Part shown: piece after piece, positions 42,001-49,488 of the stretch
How positions within the stretch are numbered: position 1 is the first letter of the stretch
How the letters are laid out: each line of letters starts with the position of its first letter
Assembly: GCA_016706225.1 (NCBI GenBank)
Contig: JADJKB010000003.1
Location: 1,291,420-1,355,419, forward strand
From: Myxococcales bacterium
GTDB lineage: Bacteria > Myxococcota_A > Polyangia > Polyangiales > Polyangiaceae
Reading direction: 5' to 3'
DNA: 64,000 nt
Notes under the pieces: model-generated
Told to the model about the DNA's origin: nothing
What the model saw: only the letters and a program-made list of their open reading frames with translations
The model's database searches: none
Program-made: the position numbers and the translations under genes

Positions 42001-43217
42001 CCGTGGTGGTCGCGGCGGCGTGGTCGGTGGCGCGCATGCAGTCGCCCCAGGCGCGGGCGTTGCTCGGCAAGATGCTGAAGAGCGAGGCACCCAACCTGCG
42101 CGCGCTCGGTGCGCTCGGCATCGGTCTGCTCAAGGACAAGAAGGCGGGCGCAGAGCTGGCCGAGCTCGTGCGTTCGGTGGACGCCGGCCCCCTGCCGCGC
42201 TCCGCTGCGGCGTTCGCGCTGGGTGAGATCGGCGACAAGACCCAGGCAGAAGCCCTGTCTCAGCTGGCCGAGTCGAGTGACTCCGGAGCGCGGGCCACGG
42301 CCGTGATGGCGCTGGCGCGGACCGGGGCGGCGGCGGCACCGCGCGCCATCTCCGAGGCGCTGGTGAGCGGTGACCCTGCCCTCACCGCGGTCGCCACGGC
42401 GGCGGCGCTGGTCAGCGCAACCGGGCAGTACCGCGCTCCGCGCGACGCATTGTTGATTCCGGAAGGGCGCGTCGACGTGCGCACGGTGCTCGATCGCCTG
42501 GTGCCCAAGGGTTACTCCGCTGAAGAACACGCCAAGGCGCTGATCAAACTCGGACCGAGCTTGGGACAAGCGAGCCTCTCGGCGGCGCAGAGCTCTCCGG
42601 AGCGCGCTCGAGCCGTCGGCGACGCATTGCTCGCCCGGGCGGGCAAACCCGCGTTCGGCCCCCTCACCGAGGACATCGATCGGGTGAGCGCGGCCACGCG
42701 CGCCGAGGCCGAGAAGGCTGCGGAGAGTGTGGCCCAGAGTGTATTGCCCGCGTTCGTTGCGCTGGCGCGTCACCCTTCGGCGGACGTGCGCGTGCGCGCT
42801 ATTCAGTTCCTCGCGACCCGCACTGAGCCGACGGCGCAGACGGCCGTGCTCGACGCCGTCGACGACCCGGACTCGACGGTGCAGCGGGCGGCCATCGGCG
42901 CCGTCGAGCGCACCCGGCCCACGGGAGCAACCCCCGCCGTGACGGCGTTGCTCGTGCGTACGAAAGAGTGGCCACTCCGCGTTCGCGCAGCGGAGGCGCT
43001 CGCGGTGCTGGCCGCGGGCAGCCGCGACAAGAAGGCGACGGAGGCGCTCACCCATGCCGCCCTCAGCGACGGCACTGCGCTGGTGCGACAAGCGGCGCTG
43101 CTGGCGCTCGCCAAGGTCGACGCCGAAGCGGGCCGCAGCGTTGCGCAGCAGATCGCCACCAAGGACGCAGAGCCACGCGTGCGGGACACGGCACGCACGC
43201 TGGGAGGCTCCAGGTGA
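39066..43217 (+). CDS. Large exported TPR-HEAT repeat protein
   Basis: The predicted product has 1383 residues. A signal peptide (ALLGALTLSATFLPSADA) is followed by a Gly/Lys/Pro repeat (GGKPGGKPGGKP) and a charged stretch. TPR units run continuously from about 95 to 860 (PFQRLAEL, EPTAIMALANLLSDRGDK, DDAEGHKKLGEMYRRRQD). HEAT-like helical repeats cover about 880 to 1380 (ALADEKDQQQRTAIELLGYI, ADVRVRAIQFLATR). Both halves are scaffold domains, and no enzyme domain is seen. It probably organises periplasmic or outer-membrane complexes. It is coupled to the next lipoprotein gene by a GTGA overlap. Confidence 0.85.
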   Translation: MKLRPALYALLGALTLSATFLPSADAQFNPGGRKKGKKPGTFQPGGRPGGKPGGKPGGKPGGKPGTKPGGEPGAEPTTKPGKGEDSKGPAKSAALIKRYTGIVLAQPAAQFPLQRLAELYRERDGNIEKLIEDFEKRAAEPDQWNALVALAGIYKQDAQQARAITTYEKAIAQKPSEPTAIMALANLLSDRGDKAAAVTRYEAALPLLKNDADKEQVLRTLMQLALDLKRFDDAKKHHKALVARAKGSFYVRAELGRELMLRGDYERASAEYQDVVKAAAGDNRVLGPAQRDLGRALAKQGKRKEAMEMLRKALRTAGSQAGIRREIYEITVEIYRAEDRLRDLITEIEGQNVSDPEQLKMLGGLYEETGQVDKALKTYKQALAKKKDDVGTRLKVVQLLQIQGELDEAIKQYEELIRAAPRNPDYVFQLAEALIQRGDRAKALDQLKKLEARSGNDEETLAALVDFYERVEEKARALDVLQRLSKTGRGDPRHLVELGDRYWQEGDKAKAQQTWARIKVIVPDKARANEVLSEVYLEHEMPQQAIDALREAMKLQPKLLKYKKAYALALERTGASAGSVEQRNRQYDEARKIWEALAKEAGDGNEHVAREARQHIVTLWGLSGQLEQRAVPLDRKLKQTPPDLEAGRLLAEVQVRLRRYADAERTLKLVVDKAPGDISSLTQLERVLVLRRKLKDAIGILKKLTSADPKRAREYYQRMAGYAAELYQDDDAIQYAAKAVELSPDDAEGHKKLGEMYRRRQDTPRAINAFRQAIAKNDRLFTVYFQLAELLMGQGELDEADRLLRRVVRASPDEELVAQAARLSLQVNLGKGSLESLEKELLPVALGNPQKPLYRRLLVELYGAMAFPLAHLTKSPDAAVADKARSDLKKIGERAVKPLLDALADEKDQQQRTAIELLGYIENKSAGSALFAFAMSNADAELRARAMLAVGSLKDPALLGKLGDVLAPGGQMRADESDPVVVAAAWSVARMQSPQARALLGKMLKSEAPNLRALGALGIGLLKDKKAGAELAELVRSVDAGPLPRSAAAFALGEIGDKTQAEALSQLAESSDSGARATAVMALARTGAAAAPRAISEALVSGDPALTAVATAAALVSATGQYRAPRDALLIPEGRVDVRTVLDRLVPKGYSAEEHAKALIKLGPSLGQASLSAAQSSPERARAVGDALLARAGKPAFGPLTEDIDRVSAATRAEAEKAAESVAQSVLPAFVALARHPSADVRVRAIQFLATRTEPTAQTAVLDAVDDPDSTVQRAAIGAVERTRPTGATPAVTALLVRTKEWPLRVRAAEALAVLAAGSRDKKATEALTHAALSDGTALVRQAALLALAKVDAEAGRSVAQQIATKDAEPRVRDTARTLGGSR

Positions 43218-43744
43218 ACAGCCTGCTCCGCCCTGCAATCGCCCTCGGCATCGTCAGCCTCGGCTCGGGCTGCAACACCATCGATCGCTTCGACACCAAG
43301 GACGGCGAGGCCTACTGCGGCAACATCGTGAGCGCGGCCTTCGTGCGCGACGGTTTCCCTCCGGATTTGCGCCTGCGCCTGACGCTCGATACCGACAAAC
43401 TCTCGACTGTGCCGGGCACCATCACCACGGACGATGGGCAGAGCGGGCCGTGCACGCCGCAGCCGCGGCTACAAGCTGCCGAGCTGCACGTGACCGAGGC
43501 CATGCTGCACGATCAGCTGTCGACCTTCGATTTCGGAACGGGCCGTGACTACAACTTCATGGCCTGGGTCGACTCCAGCTGCGAGGGCCCGATGCTCGCG
43601 GTCGTCTCGCTGCTCAAGAACGACGACGTCGAGGTGCGGCTGATGAAACCACCCCAGGTGCCCACCACCGTGACCACCGAGCCGCCCGCCCCAGGCTTTG
43701 CGCTGTTCCAGCTGACGCGGAAGAAGGGCGACTGCGGGTTCTGA
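43214..43744 (+). CDS. Predicted lipoprotein coupled to the TPR-HEAT gene
   Basis: The predicted product has 176 residues from GTG 43214, overlapping the previous stop by four bases. Signal and lipobox-like GSGC (Cys about 19). The mature part of about 155 residues has four further cysteines (EAYCGNIV, SGPCTPQP, SSCEGP, GDCGF) and no recognised family. The tight coupling suggests it works with the TPR-HEAT scaffold, perhaps as its membrane anchor or partner (inference). Confidence 0.75.
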   Translation: MNSLLRPAIALGIVSLGSGCNTIDRFDTKDGEAYCGNIVSAAFVRDGFPPDLRLRLTLDTDKLSTVPGTITTDDGQSGPCTPQPRLQAAELHVTEAMLHDQLSTFDFGTGRDYNFMAWVDSSCEGPMLAVVSLLKNDDVEVRLMKPPQVPTTVTTEPPAPGFALFQLTRKKGDCGF

Positions 43745-43763
43745 CGGCGGCCGCAGGCCGCCG
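43745..43763 (+). terminator. Hairpin, possible terminator after the TPR-HEAT operon
   Basis: Perfect 8-bp stem CGGCGGCC / GGCCGCCG with loop GCA, immediately after the stop codon. There is no T-tract, so factor-independent termination is doubtful. Confidence 0.4.
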
Positions 43764-43796
43764 AGAGCCCGTTGGTTCCGTGCTAGATCGCCAGCC

Positions 43797-44861
43797 ATGC
43801 GGGTCTTGGGTCTCGAAACCTCCTGCGACGAGACGGGCGCGGCCGTCGTCGACGAACGAGGTCACGTGCTCTCCGACGTGGTGCAGAGTCAGGTAGCGCT
43901 GCATGCGCCGTTTGGCGGCGTGGTGCCGGAGCTGGCGTCGCGCGATCATCTGAAGAACGCCGAGCCGGTGCTGACCGAGGCGCTCGCTCGCGCAAAGCTC
44001 GGGCTCGCGGACATCGACGGCATCGCGGTGACGTGCCGCCCGGGATTGTCCGGCGCGCTCCTGGTCGGAGTGCAGCTTGCGCGGGGGCTGGCGTGGGCAA
44101 CGGGCAAACCCGTGGTGGGTGTCGATCACCTGGTCGGGCACCTGCTGGCGGTGTATCTCTCGTACCCCGATCTCACCCCGACGGCGCCGCCGGAGCTGCC
44201 GTTCGTCGGGCTGCTCGCGTCGGGAGGGCACACGGCTTTGTATCGAGTCGACGGCATGGAGCTGTCGAACGTGCGCGAGCTTGGCGCAACACGCGACGAC
44301 GCGGCGGGCGAAGCGTTCGACAAGGTCGGTAAGCTGCTCGGCCTGGGTTACCCGGGCGGCCCCATCGTCGATCGCCTGGCAAAAGAGGGGGATCCCGAGC
44401 GCATCCCCCTCGCGCGACCCATGCCCAACAAACACAGCCTGGAGTTCAGCTTCAGCGGCCTGAAGACCAACGTCGCCCGCTGGGTGGAGGAACACGGCCG
44501 CCCGGGTGACGACCAGACGCTGCGTGATCTGTGCGCGGCCTTCCAGCGTCGTGTGGTCGAATCGCTGGTGAAGAAGGCCGTGCGCGCCGCGCAACAAGAG
44601 GACGTGAAGACGCTCGTGCTCGCCGGCGGCGTCGCTGCCAACCGCGAGCTGCGCGAGACCGCGCACGCGGCTGGCGAGAAGGCCGGCCTGCGCGTGGTGG
44701 TGCCGCCGTTCCGCGCGTGCACGGACAACGCGGCCATGATCGCCTTCGCAGGTGTCACGCGGCTTGCCCGCGGCGAGAACGATGCGGACACCCTCACGAC
44801 CAGCCCGCACACCGCGCTCCTGACGGTGACGAAGAAGGGGAGTGGCTTGCGGAGGGGGTAG
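43797..44861 (+). CDS. tsaD: tRNA N6-adenosine threonylcarbamoyltransferase
   Basis: The predicted product has 354 residues, the normal length. TsaD transfers the threonylcarbamoyl group to A37 of tRNAs reading ANN codons, with TsaB and TsaE. The Kae1/ASKHA fold is clear: GLETSCDET at the start, HAPFGGVVPELASRDH (36-51), metal-binding His111 and His115 (VDHLVGHLL), LLASGGHT, and later VLAGGVAANRELR. Universal and essential in bacteria, cytoplasmic. TsaB and TsaE are not in the window. Confidence 0.95.
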   Translation: MRVLGLETSCDETGAAVVDERGHVLSDVVQSQVALHAPFGGVVPELASRDHLKNAEPVLTEALARAKLGLADIDGIAVTCRPGLSGALLVGVQLARGLAWATGKPVVGVDHLVGHLLAVYLSYPDLTPTAPPELPFVGLLASGGHTALYRVDGMELSNVRELGATRDDAAGEAFDKVGKLLGLGYPGGPIVDRLAKEGDPERIPLARPMPNKHSLEFSFSGLKTNVARWVEEHGRPGDDQTLRDLCAAFQRRVVESLVKKAVRAAQQEDVKTLVLAGGVAANRELRETAHAAGEKAGLRVVVPPFRACTDNAAMIAFAGVTRLARGENDADTLTTSPHTALLTVTKKGSGLRRG

Positions 44862-44959
44862 CAGAGTGGCTCGCCGACCCAGCGTTCCTCACGGCGCTCC
44901 CAGGCAATCTCGCGGGCGACCCGGCCAGCCAGGCGCGCCGTCCAATCATTCTGGGACGC

Positions 44960-45421
44960 ATGCAGCAGATCTCGGCGTCGTCCAAGGCAAACGCACGGGC
45001 AGCCCGAACAAGAAGGCCTCCGCTCGGCCCCAGCGTGCGCGGAGCCCCCGTGGCTCCGCTGCCCAGTCGCGTGACGTTGACGTCCAGCAATCTGCGCGCT
45101 GCAGAGTACGACGTCGGGACACAGACGCTCATCATCGATTTCCAAGGCGGACGCCGCTACGAATACAACGGGGTGCCGCAAAACATCTACGCCGGCCTGC
45201 TCCGCGCCCCATCACACGGACAGTACTTCCACCAGTGGATACGAAACCGTACCCTCACCGCGACTTGCATGACTGAGTGGCAACTGCCCAACCCGCACTC
45301 CACGCGCCCCATTCGTTATCCACCCGCGCCACCAGTCCCAGAACCACGCGCCCCCTCCGTCCGCGCAAGCGCCGGCGGCGCCGGCACGAAGAAGATCTAC
45401 GAGCCGCCGATCCGGAAGTGA
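44960..45421 (+). CDS. KTSC domain protein
   Basis: About 153 residues from ATG 44960. The frame is open further upstream, but that part overlaps tsaD. A basic Ala/Arg-rich N-terminus is followed by a KTSC domain at about 40-100: VTLTSSNLRAAEYDVGTQTLIIDF, then RRYEYNGVPQNIYAGLLRA and GQYFHQWIRN. A Pro-rich tail follows. KTSC is a short domain of unknown or possibly nucleic-acid-related function found beside lysyl-tRNA synthetases and in phage proteins. The stretch 45422-45769 after it shows no gene I can support. Confidence 0.65.
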   Translation: MQQISASSKANARAARTRRPPLGPSVRGAPVAPLPSRVTLTSSNLRAAEYDVGTQTLIIDFQGGRRYEYNGVPQNIYAGLLRAPSHGQYFHQWIRNRTLTATCMTEWQLPNPHSTRPIRYPPAPPVPEPRAPSVRASAGGAGTKKIYEPPIRK

Positions 45422-45769
45422 GGGTCGCGAGGGTCGACCTGGGCAGTCCTGCGATCATCAGATCGCGATCGTCACGAGCGGCGAGGACTCACTTGAACTA
45501 GCTATTGGTCGCACCAATGATACGGGCGCGCCGTGCGGCGAGGTGCAGCAGAGCGCCCGCGCGGGGCGCCGAGGAGCGGCGCGCGGCCGCGCATGCGCGG
45601 GAAACCACGAGGGCACGCGCGTCTCGGCCCCGCACGCTCGACCTCGTGGTCGCTGCGCCCCGAGTGGCGAACGGCAGGCGAAGGGTGGCGATCGCCACCC
45701 CGCCGTCGGGTGGAACCGCGAGTTTTCGGCGACTTCTTGCGCGGCACAGCCCTCGCTCTTCTTCGGGGC

Positions 45770-47448
45770 GTGCGCCGCGCAAAGCCCGCCGCGATCTCCG
45801 ATGTCAGCGCGCCGCGCCACCAGCGTCGGACCCCCGAGCGCACGGTCTTGTACGGCATCCTCGCGCGTCACCTCGAGACCTTCCTGTCAGAGTCGCGCTC
45901 CCACGACCGGCGCGGCCTGCCTCGCTACGTCGAGCGCGAGCTCCGCGCCTACCTGAAGTGCGGTATCCCGGCGCATGGATTCCTGCATGCCAGATGCAAG
46001 ACATGTCGTGCGGAGATTGTGGTCGCGTTTTCGTGCAAGCGACGCGGCGTGTGCCCATCGTGCAACGCTCGTAGAATGTGCAGCACGGCCGCGCACCTCG
46101 TCGATTCGGTGTTCCCCGACGTGCCGGTCGCCAGTGGGTGCTCAGCGTTCCTTACGAGCTCAGGCTCACTCTTGCTCGCCGCGCCGACGCGTTCGGCGCG
46201 CTAATCCGGATCTTCGCCGGAGAAGTCCTTCGCTTCCTGGAGCGGGCCTCGGGCGTCCGAGCCGCGAAGGCCGGGGGAGTGTCGTTCCCCCAGCGCTTCG
46301 GCGGCAGCCTGAACCTCAACACCCACGTGCACGCCGTCTTCCCCGATGGCGTCTTCGTGCGCGATCAGGCTGGCCGGGCCGACTTCATCCGAGGTCGGGC
46401 GCCGGACTCGGGGGACCTCGTTGCGATTTGCAGCCGAGTTCACGAGCGCTTCGTGCGTTGGCTGCGCAAGCGAGGGCTGCTGCGATCCGATGCCCACGAC
46501 GCCCACGCATCGAACGACCTCCCAGCTCGGTCCTGCATCGACTCTTGCACGGAAGCGGCACTGGGCATCGGCACGCTGGCGAGAGTGAAGGACGCCAACG
46601 CTGAACGCTCCGACCGAGAGGCCGCGTCTCCAAACGTCGAGCGGCCCCGTGGCAAGAAAGGCAAGCACGTCGGGGAGGCCCTCGGCTTCGGCATCCATGC
46701 CGGGGTCACGGTTCCGGCCGGCAACACGCTCGGTCGCGAGCTACTTCTCCGTTACTGCGCGCGCGCGCCGCTGTCGCGCGAGCGGCTCTCGGTGCTTCCC
46801 GACGGGCGGGTCGCGTACCGTTTGAAGGCTCCATGGCGCAAGGACCAGACCCACCGGGTGATGACGCCGGTCGAGCTCATCGCGCGTCTCGCCGCGCTGG
46901 TTCCTCCGCCGCGCCACCCGCTCATTCACTTTCACGGCGTGTTCGCGCCTCACTGCGCGTGGCGAGCGAGCGTGGTCCCGGAGTCGGGCAAGCCGTCGCG
47001 CCTGTGCGACGCCCAAGGCACGAAACCCGCGCCGGTAGCCAAAGCCAGTCCCGCTCCCGCCACGAACGGCGCACGGGCATCAGACCCCGCGGCGTTGTCC
47101 GCCGCTGGGACTACCGGAGAGCAGGCCGGGATTGCGGGATCGACCGAACCGTCCGCTGAACGTCGGGCGCGAAAGAGTTGGTGGATCGACTGGGCGACGC
47201 TGCTCCGTCGGGTCTACGACGTCGACGCGCTGCAGTGTCCCTGCGGCGGGCGTCTCAGTTTCGTCGCGGTCGTCACCGATCGCGCGGCGGGTGCGACCAT
47301 ACTTCGCGAGCTCGGTCTCCCGGCTGACCCTCCCACGATTTCCCGCTCCCGCGACCCGACGCCGGACTTCGACCCGCCACCGCCCGACGCGCACGTCGAC
47401 GAGGCACCCACCGACGACTTCGACCAGGCCCCGCCCCCGAGCTGGTGA
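45770..47448 (+). pseudogene. IS91-family transposase broken by one frameshift
   Basis: The first frame (from about GTG 45770) carries LYGILARHLETFL and a zinc-binding block with CKTC, FSCKRRGVCPSC and NARRM. At about 46128-46131 a single missing base moves the reading to the next frame, which continues QWVLSVPYELR and reaches 47448. The second part has the HUH motif (NTHVHAVFPDG) and the C-terminal CPCGG knuckle. IS91-type enzymes transpose by a rolling-circle mechanism. The 3' end lies 36 bp before the first 122-bp repeat. No inverted repeats are expected, and I could not fix the element's outer ends. Confidence 0.8.
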
Positions 47449-47483
47449 CGCCCCGAGTGGCGCAGGTATGCTTTGGAATCGCT

Positions 47484-47538
47484 CACAGAGCCCCTCGTTC
47501 CGTTCGCAACGGAACCCAAAGATCGCATAAGCGACGTT
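47484..47538 (+). repeat. 122-bp repeat, locus 1, left part (nt 1-55)
   Basis: Identical to nucleotides 1-55 of the intact copies at 51896 and 61115. It is cut here by the IS4-family element. The last ten bases, AAGCGACGTT, are duplicated at 49046-49055. Confidence 0.95.
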
Positions 47539-49045
47539 CATTCGTGTTCGGTTAAGGGCGCGCCGATGACCGAGCAACGCGCGCGGGACCACGTCACGTT
47601 GCCGACGTGATGTGGTTGGCGGGACCGATTAGCTAGATCATTTCGATCGGTTACGCATGCACACCTGCGCGAGCTGGTAGCGAGCCACCGCCTCTGATCC
47701 CCTCAGGGTGTTCTACGTCCAAAGGAGGAAGCGATGGCTCGTGCCCGAGCAAGCCAGATTGTCGCGACAATTGCCAGCGTTTTGCCGCCCGCGCGAGTCA
47801 TCGAGCTCGCTCGCGAGCTCGGCGTCGTCAAGCGTCAGCGCAAAGTCGACATCGTGCACTTTGTGCAAGCACTGGTGCTCGGCTTCAGCCTGGATCGAGT
47901 GCGCAGCCTGAGTGGGTTGCGTAGAGCCTATCAGCTCCTCGCCGGTGCGACGCTGGCTCGCTCGTCTTTTCACGGCAGATTCACTGCCGAGCTCGTGCAG
48001 TTGATGAGGCAGCTCGCTGACGAGGCGCTCGGCAAGACCACTGGCGCCAAGGAGAAGCTGCGCAAGGCTTTCAAACCGTTCGCCGATGTCCTGGCGATCG
48101 ACTCGTGCATCATTCGCCTCCACGCTGGTCTCGCGAAGCACTACCCGTCCGTCTGGACCCACCACACGCCGGCATCGGCCAAGCTCACGATGGTGTGCAA
48201 TGTGGTGGGTCGCGGCCCGCGGACCCTTCAGATCAGTCCGGGAAGCACCCACGACGTGCACTTGCTGAAGCCCGGAGGCTGGGTGCGAGGGAAGCTGTTG
48301 ATCTTCGACCTGGGCTTCTACCGAGCAATGTTGTTCAAGAGCATCGCTGAGCACGACGGCTACTTTCTTTGCCGATTGAAGAAACAAGGCAACCCCACCA
48401 TCGTCAAGAGTCACCGTCCGGACCACGCTCATCTAGTGAACAAGAAGCTCCGCGACTGCCAGCACGCCATCGCCGACGACGTGATCGATGTCGAGGGCGA
48501 AGTCTCGTACGTCTTGCGGCGCAAGAAGATCACGCACCACACGGCTCAATTCCGAATCGTCGCGATTTACAATCACGAGCTCGGGCTCTGGCATCGCTAC
48601 ATCACGAACGCTCCGCCCGAGATGATGCCGGCCGAGAGCATCACGGCGATCTACGCGGGGCGCTGGGAGATCGAACTCCTGTTTCGAGAGCTGAAGAGCG
48701 CCTACCGCATCCACGAAATGCCCAGTGGCAACCGCTACGCGTCAGAAACCCTGCTCTACTCCGCGATCCTAACGCTCCTGGTCAGCCGCAGACTGCATCG
48801 GCTCGTGAGGACGATCGCGGAGCTCGACTTGGCTCGACTCCCGTTTGATCGGTGGGCGCGGATCCTGGCCAGCGTGACTCCCGAACTCCTGTCGCTGTTG
48901 TCCGTACGGCGCGTCACAAAGCAACGGCACCTGGCCCTGCTCGGCCTGCTCTGCCACGAAGCGCCGGACCCCAATCGCTCCCGTCGCTTGCTCCAAGAAA
49001 GGGCGCAGGACGGCGTGCTGGCGTTCGCCTAACCGATCACGAATG
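47539..49045 (+). mobile_element. IS4-family insertion sequence, complete
   Basis: 1507 bp. The ends are imperfect inverted repeats: left CATTCGTGTTCGGTTAAG, right (reversed) CATTCGTGATCGGTTAGG. It is flanked by a 10-bp direct target duplication AAGCGACGTT (47529-47538 and 49046-49055), as expected for the IS4 group. It is inserted inside the 122-bp repeat, which is restored exactly when the element and one duplication are removed. One transposase gene fills it and appears intact. Confidence 0.93.
47734..49032 (+). CDS. IS4-family DDE transposase
   Basis: The predicted product has 432 residues, full length. The DDE triad is Asp123 (LAIDSC), Asp192 (LIFDLGFY) and Glu314 within the IS4 signature Y307-x2-R310-x3-E314-x6-K321. 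A good ribosome site (AGGAGG at about 47722) precedes ATG 47734. The enzyme is expected to act on the inverted repeats at 47539 and 49045. Confidence 0.93.
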   Translation: MARARASQIVATIASVLPPARVIELARELGVVKRQRKVDIVHFVQALVLGFSLDRVRSLSGLRRAYQLLAGATLARSSFHGRFTAELVQLMRQLADEALGKTTGAKEKLRKAFKPFADVLAIDSCIIRLHAGLAKHYPSVWTHHTPASAKLTMVCNVVGRGPRTLQISPGSTHDVHLLKPGGWVRGKLLIFDLGFYRAMLFKSIAEHDGYFLCRLKKQGNPTIVKSHRPDHAHLVNKKLRDCQHAIADDVIDVEGEVSYVLRRKKITHHTAQFRIVAIYNHELGLWHRYITNAPPEMMPAESITAIYAGRWEIELLFRELKSAYRIHEMPSGNRYASETLLYSAILTLLVSRRLHRLVRTIAELDLARLPFDRWARILASVTPELLSLLSVRRVTKQRHLALLGLLCHEAPDPNRSRRLLQERAQDGVLAFA

Positions 49046-49122
49046 AAGCGACGTTCCGTTAACTTCCGCGAGGCCATCCGCTCCGCTAGTTTCGCACGTT
49101 GCCTTTGGTTGGGCTAGACGCC
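49046..49122 (+). repeat. 122-bp repeat, locus 1, right part (nt 46-122)
   Basis: Begins with the 10-bp target duplication and continues to nucleotide 122 of the repeat (ending AGACGCC). It is identical to the corresponding part of the intact copies. Confidence 0.95.
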
Positions 49123-49365
49123 AAAAGTGTGCTCGAGGAGCTCAAGCCCGGCGCCGATCGCCGGATTTTCAGGCAGCTGATTGCCGCGAGGGGAGAGCCG
49201 GTGAGGCGCGACGCGCTGAAAGCCTTCGGGCTCGAGAACCCGGGCGCGACTGACAAGGCGCTGGAGAAGCACATTGAGCGCATGCGCGACGTACTCACGC
49301 CGCTGGGCGTGCGCATCGAGACGGTCGTCGGCACCGGGTACAGCTGCTCCACCCAGCTCGACTGA
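49123..49365 (+). pseudogene. C-terminal winged-helix fragment of an OmpR-type response regulator
   Basis: About 80 codons in frame with sequence of the repeat. DRRIFRQLIAARGEPVRRDAL, then TDKALEKHIERMRDVL and IETVVGTGYSC match the Trans_reg_C winged helix, including the C-terminal hairpin. The receiver domain and the natural start are absent: the homology begins exactly where the 122-bp repeat ends. The downstream stop is normal, so only the 5' side was replaced. Confidence 0.65.
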
Positions 49366-49488
49366 GCCACGGTCGCTCCGCGTGGCGCCGACGCAGATCC
49401 GCGCACACTGTCGGATGGATGTCGGATCTTGTCGGTTGACGCCCGGTCACCGCGAGCGACCCTAGGGCCCGAGCGGGAGAGCACGAGT

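Noticed and set aside
45422..45769. Several overlapping short frames before the IS91 transposase
   Set aside because: All are Arg/Ala-rich, have no ribosome site or homology, and disagree in strand, so no gene is supported.
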